A stretch of DNA of 64,000 nucleotides from Chitinophagales bacterium (GTDB lineage Bacteria > Bacteroidota > Bacteroidia > Chitinophagales > JADIYW01). A program made the position numbers and the translations under genes. Every line of letters begins with the position of its first letter. Within the stretch, counting starts at the first letter, position 1. The DNA is taken from positions 62,001 to 126,000 of the forward strand of contig JACJXS010000011.1 of NCBI GenBank assembly GCA_020636545.1, read 5' to 3'. This document shows, piece after piece, positions 52,717 through 61,272 of the stretch. The notes below the pieces were generated by a model. That model searched no databases. It was not told the DNA's origin and saw nothing but the letters and a program-made list of their open reading frames with translations.

Positions 52717-53655
52717 ATGTCAAAACGAGGCTACATATCAAGATACTTGCTCATTCTAAAAAAGTTGAAAGCAAAACCCTATTCAACTTATGTGGAATTA
52801 CAAACCTACATTGAAAATCAATTTGATTTTTTGCAAATGCAGGACGATACGTTGAATATTGGTTTTTCAAAACGAACACTCCAACGAGATTTAAAAGAAA
52901 TCAGAAACGTTTTTGGAATTGATATTGAATATTCAAAAGCAAATAAAGGTTATTTCATCAGTCAAAGCGAAACAGAAAATATGAACTTTCAAAGAATGAT
53001 TGAAGCTTTTGATATGTTCAATTCATTAAATCTTGCACAAGACTTAACGCCTTTCATTCACTTGGAAAAACGCAGACCACAGGGAACAGAAAATTTATAC
53101 GGCTTACTTCATGCTATTAAAAATCAGTTTCAAATAAAATTTGTGTATCAAAAATATTGGGAAGAAGTATTAAAGGAAAGGTTGGTAGAACCTTATGCAC
53201 TCAAAGAATTCAAAAACAGATGGTATGTCTTAGCAAAAGATTTAGGCGATAATAAAATAAAGAGTTTTGCTCTTGACCGTTTAACAGATTTGGAAATTTT
53301 GAAAAAGAAATTCAACTTCCCAACTAATTTTGATGTAAATGAACATTACAGATACTGTTTTGGTATTATTAGTCCGAATGGTCATCAACCAGAAGATGTA
53401 ATACTTTCTTTCAATACATTTCAAGGAAAATATATCAAATCATTACCGTTACACGACTCTCAGCAAATTCTGATAGATAATAAAGATGAATTAAGAATAC
53501 AGCTTAAACTATTCATTACACATGATTTCTTTATGGAACTTTTATCCTTTGGAGAAAATCTTAAAGTACTTAAACCTCAAAGCTTGATTGATGATTTAAA
53601 ATCAACTGTTAGGAATGTTCAACGTAAATATGAAAAGCAAAAACTATCTAAATAG
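52717..53655 (+). CDS. WYL-domain transcriptional regulator
   Basis: 312 residues. N-terminal helix-turn-helix (about 1-75, FSKRTLQRDLKEIRNVFGID with YSKANKGYFI wing), a WYL domain (about 130-205, FVYQKYWEEVLKERLVEPYAL, NRWYVLAKDL, SFALDRL) and a WCX-type C-terminal domain (about 225-305). WYL regulators sense ligands, often nucleic acids or nucleotides, and some control phage-defence or DNA-damage genes. It has its own promoter and a candidate operator, and it borders a decayed accessory patch. Confidence 0.88.
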   Translation: MSKRGYISRYLLILKKLKAKPYSTYVELQTYIENQFDFLQMQDDTLNIGFSKRTLQRDLKEIRNVFGIDIEYSKANKGYFISQSETENMNFQRMIEAFDMFNSLNLAQDLTPFIHLEKRRPQGTENLYGLLHAIKNQFQIKFVYQKYWEEVLKERLVEPYALKEFKNRWYVLAKDLGDNKIKSFALDRLTDLEILKKKFNFPTNFDVNEHYRYCFGIISPNGHQPEDVILSFNTFQGKYIKSLPLHDSQQILIDNKDELRIQLKLFITHDFFMELLSFGENLKVLKPQSLIDDLKSTVRNVQRKYEKQKLSK

Positions 53656-53967
53656 ATAATGAATCGGTTTCTTTTATATTTGCTTTGAGTAAACTAAAAT
53701 ACTTTGAAAAGCAATGCATTAAGCATTGTTACCTAAACTCTTTAGTAATCTTTATAAAAGCTTAGTATTCAACAGACACAGCTTTTACTTGAAAACTTAA
53801 AAATAAAATTTCGCCTAATGATTTCTATTGGTTGAAGCATAAGATTGATTATTTTATTTTATAATTTGGGATTTTTTAAGTATGTTTATTCATGAGTATA
53901 TTTATTGGGATTAGAATAAATATTAATAAGAACTAAACTATTACTAAACAAAATTAAAAATTACATT
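53656..53967 (+). other. 312-bp intergenic region with an orphan -7 box and hairpin
   Basis: No ORF is seen. A perfect TATATTTG (53675-53682) is 285 nt from the next start codon, and an 8-bp hairpin AGCAATGC/GCATTGTT (53710-53730) follows it. This may be a small RNA or a long leader; no T-run follows the hairpin. Confidence 0.3.
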
Positions 53968-55053
53968 ATGAAAAATTTAATGATTTTATTTGCAGTTTTT
54001 ATACTGTTCTTTTCTTGCACAAAAGAAGAAAAATCTCAAAAAACAAAAGAGCCTGACCCGAAAAAAGACCAGCAGTCTGTAAATGGCAAAATTGATTTCG
54101 TAGGTTCAATCGCACTTTCGGAAGGACCTCATCAATTGCTAATTGATGATAATAACTTATATGCAAAACGAGATAATCAAATCTTCCTATTTTCATTGAA
54201 TAACCCGCAAGTACCACAACAACAAAATAAATATACACAGACCTATAACAAAAACTTTGGTAAAATGACTTTTCATAATGACAAACTCTACGTTTGTAAC
54301 ATCGATGAAAAAGCGGTTTATGTATTTGATGAAGACCTCAACTTTGAAGTTAAATACACTTTTAGTTCTAGTAATCTAAAACCTAATATTTTACTAATTG
54401 ATGATGATAATAATTTTTGGGTAGGTGGAAGCAATGGTGCAAATGGAATTGTAGCCAAATGCACTTTATCTGCTAATATATTAAATATTGATAAAGAATG
54501 GCAACACACTTCTGCACAGAGTAATTTTGAGTGGTTAGAAGAGGAAGATGGGTATATTCTAGCGACCAATGCATTGGGAGAATTTATAACATTCAAACAA
54601 TCCAATTTTCCATCTACGGCAACTACTATAACTTATACGAATGAATCAGGGCATGAAAAATGGGGCAAAAGTTTTGTAACAGTTAATGATTATGCTTATT
54701 GGGCAAACTGGGGTGCAGGTATTGCAACTGTTGATATTAGTAACCCTTTTCTAATTTCAGTTACAAAAATAATCAGTAATAGTAGTTTCAAAAATCAATT
54801 TGCTAGTGCTGAAGGGACAAATGCTTATGATGTTGCCTATAATGAAAAACACGATTATATTTGTGTCGCAAATGGCTGGAGTGGTGTTTTATTAGTTAAA
54901 CCAAATCAATCTGATAAAGTTGATGATTTTCTAGACCCTCAATATTTTCAAAATATGAGTATTGCCACAAAAGAAGATTATATTTATACAGGAAATATTT
55001 CTGGCGGTATGTCTGGCGATTTAAAAGGCATAAAAATATTCAAATTAAAATAA
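53968..55053 (+). CDS. beta-propeller-like lipoprotein
   Basis: 361 residues. Lipoprotein signal MKNLMILFAVFILFFSC (Cys17) followed by a charged linker (KEEKSQKTKEPDPKKDQQ). The body has repeated blades with the pattern of LVIVD/PQQ-like propellers: LLIDDNNLYAKRDNQIFLF, HNDKLYVCNIDEKAVYVF, ANWGAGIATVDISNP, YICVANGWSGVLLV. This suggests a surface or periplasmic scaffold of six or seven blades. No specific function recognised. Convergent with the DUF2804 gene. Confidence 0.75.
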   Translation: MKNLMILFAVFILFFSCTKEEKSQKTKEPDPKKDQQSVNGKIDFVGSIALSEGPHQLLIDDNNLYAKRDNQIFLFSLNNPQVPQQQNKYTQTYNKNFGKMTFHNDKLYVCNIDEKAVYVFDEDLNFEVKYTFSSSNLKPNILLIDDDNNFWVGGSNGANGIVAKCTLSANILNIDKEWQHTSAQSNFEWLEEEDGYILATNALGEFITFKQSNFPSTATTITYTNESGHEKWGKSFVTVNDYAYWANWGAGIATVDISNPFLISVTKIISNSSFKNQFASAEGTNAYDVAYNEKHDYICVANGWSGVLLVKPNQSDKVDDFLDPQYFQNMSIATKEDYIYTGNISGGMSGDLKGIKIFKLK

Positions 55054-55070
55054 TTCCTAAAAAATATAAC

Positions 55071-56075
55071 TTAGGCTTTCATTTTCATTTGTTCACAATA
55101 GCCATGGATATTTTCAAAATTCCATACTTTATTTTTACCAACTATCTTGCCTGAATAAGTACCAAACATCTGAAAATAATTAATAGAAAAAATTACAGCG
55201 TTTTCTCGGACATCTTTTTGACCTTTTGGAGTGAAGACAACATCTAATCGACCATCTTTTGAATAAATATGCCAAGGTGCATTTTGGGCATTATCTTGTG
55301 GTTCAAAAACTATGTCTTTTAGTGCCTCAACGCCTGAAGATGTCCACAAACACGATTCTTCTTCTTGGTCGGAATATTGTGGACGTTTTGCAAAATTTGC
55401 ACCTACAAAGCTATTTTCTATAGGGAAAGCAAAAGTTCCCCATGTCCATTCTGTTTTATAAGGCAAACGGCTTTTATGCTCATCTAAAATTAAAATATCT
55501 CTTTCTGCTAAAAAATCATATCTGTTATCGCCAACTTGCAAATATCCAGAAGCTGGGTAGATTATTTTATTCGTGTACATCGTACCCAAAGGTGGCAATA
55601 AAGCACTAACTACTAATGGTTTAGACTTTCTACTGACATCTAATACAATTTCACCTTTTATGGTTTGATTATTTTTAGTAGCTTTAATATGAATGGATAT
55701 TGCAACTCTTGAATCTGTAAAATCAAATTTTATCGAATAAGCACTTTTATTAAAATGTAAGGTAGAATGTAATAAATCTTCTGAAATTTTTAATTTTGAG
55801 CTAATTGAAATGCTTTGAAAGTTTGTATAATTAGAATTTTCAAAAATATGAATATCACTACTCTTTATAATTTTTGCATTTTGAATAATCATCGCTCCGT
55901 AAATATCAGGATGAAAAAGTGCAAAACCAACCCATTCTTTTAATCTGATATTGTTAAAAAGTCTTTTGATACCACTAAACTCATCTAATGGATTTGCAAT
56001 GGGCGTTCGCTCAAACCTACCATAATTTCTTTGATTCTGTTGAACTAATTTTTCTGATGTTATCCAATTTCTCAT
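55071..56075 (-). CDS. DUF2804 family protein
   Basis: 334 residues, no signal peptide. It matches the DUF2804 pattern: an N-terminal GRFERTPIANPL (19-30), RLKEWVGFALFHPDIYGAMI (50-69), a central YKTEWTWGTFAFPIENSFVGAN and the closing PWHIYSKDGRLDVVFTPKG with FGTYSGKI. Members are beta-rich, resembling hydroxyneurosporene-synthase/lipocalin-like folds, with no established function. A box one mismatch from -7 consensus (TATCTTTA) lies upstream. Confidence 0.8.
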   Translation of the reverse strand: MRNWITSEKLVQQNQRNYGRFERTPIANPLDEFSGIKRLFNNIRLKEWVGFALFHPDIYGAMIIQNAKIIKSSDIHIFENSNYTNFQSISISSKLKISEDLLHSTLHFNKSAYSIKFDFTDSRVAISIHIKATKNNQTIKGEIVLDVSRKSKPLVVSALLPPLGTMYTNKIIYPASGYLQVGDNRYDFLAERDILILDEHKSRLPYKTEWTWGTFAFPIENSFVGANFAKRPQYSDQEEESCLWTSSGVEALKDIVFEPQDNAQNAPWHIYSKDGRLDVVFTPKGQKDVRENAVIFSINYFQMFGTYSGKIVGKNKVWNFENIHGYCEQMKMKA

Positions 56076-56212
56076 GAATACTATTTTATCTCTAAAGATA
56101 CTATCATTTTCAATATCGTTAATATTCGTTAATCTAAAAATATATATTACTTACCCATTAAACTTCTTCATTTCTTTGCAGTCTTAAAGATTATAATTTT
56201 TAAATACAGATA

Positions 56213-59116
56213 ATGAGGTTTTATATTTTAGCAAGCATTTTATATTTTTTTCAGTTACAACTTTTTGCACAACAATCCCATCTAAACGATAGCACCATAC
56301 AAGAAACAGCAAATCGTTTTTCAATAAAAGGAACAATTATCGATGCTAAAACAAAAGAAGCATTGATTGGTGTTGATGTATTTTTGAAAAGCATTACTGA
56401 TTCAACAATCACAAAAGATGCCATTACTGATTTTGATGGAAATTTCATACTTGAAAATATTGAAAAAGGGAATTACAAACTTAGCTTAAAATATATTAGT
56501 TATAAAACCAATGAATTGAATTTACAAATCAATCATGATACTGATTTAAAATCATTAGAATTAACAGAAGATAGCAAACTATTAAAAGAAGTGGTGATAG
56601 AAAGCACGCAAATACGAGTACAACAATTGGGAGATACTTCTCAATACAATGCGAATGCCTTTAAAGTAAATCAAGATGCAACTACTGAAGATTTATTGAC
56701 TAAAATGCCTGGCATGACTTCAGAAAATGGCACAATAAAAGTGAATGGCGAAGAAGTAAAAAAGGTTTTAGTGGACGGAAAAGAGTTCTTCGGTAGTGAT
56801 ACTAAAGCTGCTATACAAAATCTTCCTGCTGATATTGTTGATAAAATTCAAGTTTTTGATAAACTTAGCGACCAATCCGCATTTACTGGATTTGATGATG
56901 GTGAAGGTGTAAAAACCATAAATATTGTTACAAAAGGTGGCATTAGCTCTTCTCAATTTGGCAAAATTTATGCTGGATATGGTGGGCCAAACAATCGTTA
57001 CAATACTGGATTAAATTACAATACTTTTCAAGGCAATAGAAGAATTTCTATTTTAGGAATGAGTAATAATATCAACCAACAAAACTTCAACATTCAAGAT
57101 TTAATGGGTAGTTTGAGTACTGGAAATTCAGGTTTTAGACCAGGCGGTGGTGGACCTCCACGTGGTGGCAATCCTATAAATAACTTTTTAGTAGGACAAA
57201 GAGGCGGAATATCTACAACAACTGCTTTTGGCTTAAACTATTCTGATATTATTGGAAAGAATAAAAAAGTAAATATTAGTGGTTCTTATTTTTTTAATGG
57301 GTCAAAAACAATAAATAACAACGCTACTTTCAGAGATTATATTTTGCAAGAAGATAATAACCTAACTTACAATGAACAAAATAACACAACAAATAAAGAC
57401 TTTAACAACCGACTTAATTTGAAAATTGAATACAAAATTGACTCTTCTAATATTTTGACTTTTACACCAAATTTTAGTATTCAAAACAATAATACAAATT
57501 CAATTCTTAATGCGAATAATCTAAGAAATGATTCAATTACAGAAAGCTCTACACAGAACAATCAATTCGCACAACAATTAGGTATTAATTTTTCAAATAA
57601 TATTTTATACCAACATAAATTCCTAAAAAAAGGTAGAACTATCTCTGCTAATTTCAATACAATTTATGGCATAAGAAATACAGATAGAGATTTATACTCT
57701 TTAAATTCAATTCTTTTTAATGAGGACACCATCAATCAGAAATCTATATTAAATTCTAATAACTATACCATCGGTGGAAATATAGTCTATACAGAACCTA
57801 TCCAAAAAAACGGACAGTTATCCATTAATTTTACACCAAGTTTTACCAACAATTATTCTATAAAAAATACGAATAATTATAATTTACTCACTCAAGATTA
57901 TACTTCCAGAGATTCAATTCTAAGTAATGAATTTAACAACAAATACATCACGAATAAACTTGGTTTAGCTTACCGATTTAACAATCAGAAAATTAATTGG
58001 ATGATAGCTTTAAATGGTCAAAGTGCCTTGCTTAAAAGTGAACAATATACACCTCAAAATAGTAATATCAACAAGCATTTCCTATCATTACTTCCTATGT
58101 CGTTTTTAAATATCAGATTTTCAAAAACTCAAAACTTAAATATTGGATTCAGGACTTCGACTTCTGCTCCAAGTATTACCAATTTGCAAAATGTTATAGA
58201 CAATAGCAACCCACTAATTTTGACAACTGGAAATCCAGATTTAAAACAAAGTTTTACCTCTTCCCTTAATATTAGATACAGTCGTACTAAGCCCGAAAAT
58301 GCCAGTAGTATATTTCTCTTTGCCAACACTTCAAACTCTATGAATAGAGTTGCAAATTCGACAACTATATTTACAAATGATACGATAATTGATGGCATAC
58401 AATTTACACCAGGAATGCAATATATCAAACCTATCAATTTGAGTGGCTACTGGAATACAAGAACCTTAATCAACTATGGATTTCCTTTCAAAGCCATCAA
58501 ATCAAATATCAATATTAATAGCGGTTTTGTATTTCAAAGAACGCCTTCTTTAATAAATTCTGAAAAGAATTTTTCCAACACTTATAACTTCAATACAGGT
58601 ATCAGTTTAAGTAGTAATATTAGTACAAAAATTGACTTTAACATATCTTATTTTGCAAGTTATAATCTAATTAGAAATACATTACAGCAAAGAAACAATA
58701 CTAATTATTTTAACCACACTGCCTCCGCTCGATTAAACTATCAATTTTGGAAAGGATTTGTATTTTCATCACAAGTTAGCAATACTTTAAATGCTGGTGG
58801 CTCAGATGCCTACAATACCAATTACTGGCTTTGGAATGCCTCTTTAGCCTACAAATTATTGAAAAATCAAAGTTTAGAAATTAAATTGAGTGTAAATGAT
58901 ATCCTCAATCAAAATAGAAGTATTACTCGAAATGTTACCGATGCTTATACTGAAGATGTACATACAACAGCATTGCAAAGATACTTTTTAGGAACTATAA
59001 CCTATACACTCAAAAAAGTTGGAATAGGAAATGACGATAATAAACCTAAAGATTTTATGTTACCACCTCCTGGTGCAATGCCTCCACACGGTGCAATGCC
59101 TCCTCCAAATCATTAA
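56213..59116 (+). CDS. TonB-receptor-like outer-membrane barrel (PF14905 type)
   Basis: 967 residues: signal peptide (1-20, ending LFAQ), a carboxypeptidase-regulatory-like domain (about 34-110, FSIKGTIIDAKTKEALIGVDV, DFDGNFIL), a plug-like region (about 120-245, DLLTKMPGMTSENGTIKVNG, VDKIQVFDKLSDQSAFTGFDDGE is split by the limit here into motifs) and a long barrel rich in N, T and S. It ends in a Pro/Gly/Met tail (LPPPGAMPPHGAMPPPNH). The family lacks a clear TonB box and its ligands are mostly unknown. A Gly-rich loop (GFRPGGGGPPRGG, about 310-322) is notable. Confidence 0.85.
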   Translation: MRFYILASILYFFQLQLFAQQSHLNDSTIQETANRFSIKGTIIDAKTKEALIGVDVFLKSITDSTITKDAITDFDGNFILENIEKGNYKLSLKYISYKTNELNLQINHDTDLKSLELTEDSKLLKEVVIESTQIRVQQLGDTSQYNANAFKVNQDATTEDLLTKMPGMTSENGTIKVNGEEVKKVLVDGKEFFGSDTKAAIQNLPADIVDKIQVFDKLSDQSAFTGFDDGEGVKTINIVTKGGISSSQFGKIYAGYGGPNNRYNTGLNYNTFQGNRRISILGMSNNINQQNFNIQDLMGSLSTGNSGFRPGGGGPPRGGNPINNFLVGQRGGISTTTAFGLNYSDIIGKNKKVNISGSYFFNGSKTINNNATFRDYILQEDNNLTYNEQNNTTNKDFNNRLNLKIEYKIDSSNILTFTPNFSIQNNNTNSILNANNLRNDSITESSTQNNQFAQQLGINFSNNILYQHKFLKKGRTISANFNTIYGIRNTDRDLYSLNSILFNEDTINQKSILNSNNYTIGGNIVYTEPIQKNGQLSINFTPSFTNNYSIKNTNNYNLLTQDYTSRDSILSNEFNNKYITNKLGLAYRFNNQKINWMIALNGQSALLKSEQYTPQNSNINKHFLSLLPMSFLNIRFSKTQNLNIGFRTSTSAPSITNLQNVIDNSNPLILTTGNPDLKQSFTSSLNIRYSRTKPENASSIFLFANTSNSMNRVANSTTIFTNDTIIDGIQFTPGMQYIKPINLSGYWNTRTLINYGFPFKAIKSNININSGFVFQRTPSLINSEKNFSNTYNFNTGISLSSNISTKIDFNISYFASYNLIRNTLQQRNNTNYFNHTASARLNYQFWKGFVFSSQVSNTLNAGGSDAYNTNYWLWNASLAYKLLKNQSLEIKLSVNDILNQNRSITRNVTDAYTEDVHTTALQRYFLGTITYTLKKVGIGNDDNKPKDFMLPPPGAMPPHGAMPPPNH

Positions 59117-59157
59117 TTTTTACAATTGAATTTTTAGTCTAAAAGATTCATTAAAAA

Positions 59158-60828
59158 TTACCAAAAAACTGTATATAGTGCTGCTAAAATTCCAATAATT
59201 ATAATAGAACCAATCATAAACCCAGTAGAGGTTTTAAACATAGAAGCATCAACTTCTAAGCCTTGAGTTTGAATACCTTTATTAGTTTCATATATACTTA
59301 TAAAATACATACCAATAACACAAATGGCAAATACAAAACCCATTCTATCTACAAAAGGAATTTCATAAATACCAACACTATTTGGTACTGAAAATCCTGC
59401 TGAATGCAAGAAAGATAAATCAACAAATTCTGGCATAAATTTAAAGATAATAGACATTAAAAATCCACCTATCATCGCAAATAACGCAGCATTTGGTGTC
59501 GTTTTTTTCCAAAAGAATCCTAAAATAAACATAGCAAATACACCAGGACTTACAAATCCTGTATATTCTTGAATATATTGGAAGCCTCCTTTTTTATCAA
59601 TTCCCAAAAATGGAGCGACAATTACAGCAATAATCATCGAAATAATAATCGTTAACTTTCCAATAAAAACTAATTTTTTTTCATCAGCATACTTATCAAT
59701 GGCTTTAGCATAAACATCTAAACTAAAAATAGTAGCAATACTATTTGCTTTACCAGCTAAAGAAGCCACAATAGCTGCCGTTAATGCCGCAAACGACAAT
59801 CCTTTCAAGCCTGTTGGTAATAAATTTAACAAAGTTGGATAAGCCTTGTCAGGATTCACGCTACCGTCTTGTAACATCTCTGCCTGAAAACCACCTTTTT
59901 GATACAATACAAAAGCTGCAATTCCTGGTAATACTACAATCACAGGCATTAATAATTTTAAAAATGCAGCAAATAAGATACCATTTCTAGCCGTTTTAAC
60001 ATCTGCTCCTAATGCACGTTGTGTAATGTATTGGTTGCAACCCCAATAATTCAAATTAATAATTAACATACCGCCAATTAATACTGAAAGTCCTGGTAAA
60101 TCAATAAAATTTGGATTAGATTTATCAAATATCATATGGAAATGATCATTAGCATGTTCTCTCATTAAACTGAAACCATTGACAATTCCTGTCATTCCAA
60201 ATTTTTCAGCAACTAAATTCAAGGCTAAATAAGTTGTAACCAAACCACCTAAAATCAAAAAGAAAACCTGAATAACATCTGTAAAGCCTATCACTTTCAT
60301 TCCACCAAGCGTAATCATAACAGCAAAAATTGCTAAAAATATCATACACAAAGTCAGGTTCAAACCAGAAATGCTACTGATTGCTAAAGCACCCAAATAT
60401 AATATCGAAGTCAAATTTACCAATACATACAATAACAACCAAAACACTGCCATTATCATAGCAACCTTACCATTGTATCTTTGATTTAAGAATTGCGGCA
60501 TAGTAAAAATCTTATTCTTTGCATAAACAGGAATAAAGAATACTGCAACAAGGATTAAAGTAAATGCTGCCATCCATTCATAGGTTGCAATTGCCAAACC
60601 CATTTTAAAACCACTTCCACTCATACCAATAAATTGTTCGGCACTAATATTACTAGCAATTAATGAAGCACCTATTGCCCACCAAGTCAATGAACCTTCG
60701 GCAAGGAAATAATCTTTTGTAGAGGTTTGTTCTTTTTGCTTTCGCTTATAAATCCACCATCCATAACCAACGATTAAGATAAAATAGAGTAAAAAAACGA
60801 TATAGTCTTGGGTGGCTAATGTTTGCAT
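59158..60828 (-). CDS. sodium/solute symporter (SSS family, SGLT-like)
   Basis: 556 residues with about 14 helices. SSS family features: DYFLAEGSLTWWAIGASLIASNISAEQFIG (about 39-68, first broken helix; given here by position), the MKVIGFTDVIQV segment, NYWGCNQYITQRALGA, the sugar-site-like region, and KGLSFAALTAAIVASLAGKANS with Na+-site serines. It resembles Vibrio SGLT, so Na+-coupled sugar uptake is probable; the sugar is unknown. It is monocistronic, convergent with the barrel protein gene. Confidence 0.88.
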   Translation of the reverse strand: MQTLATQDYIVFLLYFILIVGYGWWIYKRKQKEQTSTKDYFLAEGSLTWWAIGASLIASNISAEQFIGMSGSGFKMGLAIATYEWMAAFTLILVAVFFIPVYAKNKIFTMPQFLNQRYNGKVAMIMAVFWLLLYVLVNLTSILYLGALAISSISGLNLTLCMIFLAIFAVMITLGGMKVIGFTDVIQVFFLILGGLVTTYLALNLVAEKFGMTGIVNGFSLMREHANDHFHMIFDKSNPNFIDLPGLSVLIGGMLIINLNYWGCNQYITQRALGADVKTARNGILFAAFLKLLMPVIVVLPGIAAFVLYQKGGFQAEMLQDGSVNPDKAYPTLLNLLPTGLKGLSFAALTAAIVASLAGKANSIATIFSLDVYAKAIDKYADEKKLVFIGKLTIIISMIIAVIVAPFLGIDKKGGFQYIQEYTGFVSPGVFAMFILGFFWKKTTPNAALFAMIGGFLMSIIFKFMPEFVDLSFLHSAGFSVPNSVGIYEIPFVDRMGFVFAICVIGMYFISIYETNKGIQTQGLEVDASMFKTSTGFMIGSIIIIGILAALYTVFW

Positions 60829-60927
60829 ATTTTGTTTTAAATAATTTAAAATTTAAGAATTGCTAAAAATAAAAAACAAAAGAGGAATAAAAAACAAAAG
60901 TAAACTTTAAAAACAACTTAGTTAAAT

Positions 60928-60960
60928 AAAAAAATGCCTTACATTTCTGTAAAGCATTTT
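60928..60960 (-). terminator. terminator of the tRNA-Ser/tRNA-Pro unit
   Basis: Stem AAAATGC/GCATTTT, one mismatch, then TTACA/TGTAA with a 4-nt loop, followed on the minus strand by seven T. It is 12 nt past tRNA-Pro. Confidence 0.85.
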
Positions 60961-60972
60961 ACTATTGGTTAG

Positions 60973-61047
60973 TCGGGATGGCTGGATTCGAACCAACGAC
61001 CTCCTGGTCCCAAACCAGGCATTCTAACCGGACTGAACTACATCCCG
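60973..61047 (-). tRNA. tRNA-Pro (UGG)
   Basis: 75 nt cloverleaf on the minus strand: acceptor CGGGATG/CATCCCG, anticodon stem CCTGG/CCAGG with loop TTTGGGA (anticodon TGG at 61012-61010), T loop TTCGAAT. CCA is not encoded. It is 9 nt downstream of tRNA-Ser. Confidence 0.97.
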
Positions 61048-61056
61048 TGTTGTTTG

Positions 61057-61143
61057 CGGTGAGAGAGGGATTCGAACCCTCGGTACAGTTTCCCGTACGT
61101 CAGTTTAGCAAACTGGTGGTTTCAGCCACTCACCCATCTCACC
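61057..61143 (-). tRNA. tRNA-Ser (GCU)
   Basis: 87 nt on the minus strand with acceptor GGTGAGA/TCTCACC, the long variable arm expected of tRNA-Ser (GTACGGGAAACTGTAC), anticodon loop TTGCTAA (GCT) and T loop TTCGAAT. CCA is not encoded. Co-transcribed with tRNA-Pro. Confidence 0.97.
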
Positions 61144-61173
61144 TACAAAAATCTATAAAGAACTTTCGGTCGG

Positions 61174-61204
61174 CAAAGATAGGATATATAAAAGAACTGT
61201 GCAA
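61174..61204 (-). promoter_or_regulatory. promoter of the tRNA-Ser/tRNA-Pro unit
   Basis: On the minus strand TTG (61204-61202), 20 nt, then TATCTTTG (61181-61174), a perfect TAnnTTTG. It lies 30 nt before tRNA-Ser. Confidence 0.7.
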
Positions 61205-61272
61205 ATATAATTCATTTTTTTTCAAAAAATATTTAGAAATTATTAAGTTCTAATACTTTTGATTGCTAGAAT

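Noticed and set aside
60978..61253. 91-codon plus-strand ORF across the tRNA genes
   Set aside because: It is the antisense of tRNA-Pro and tRNA-Ser; the AGFEPTTS and REGFEPS stretches are the well-known artefact of translating tRNA T arms.
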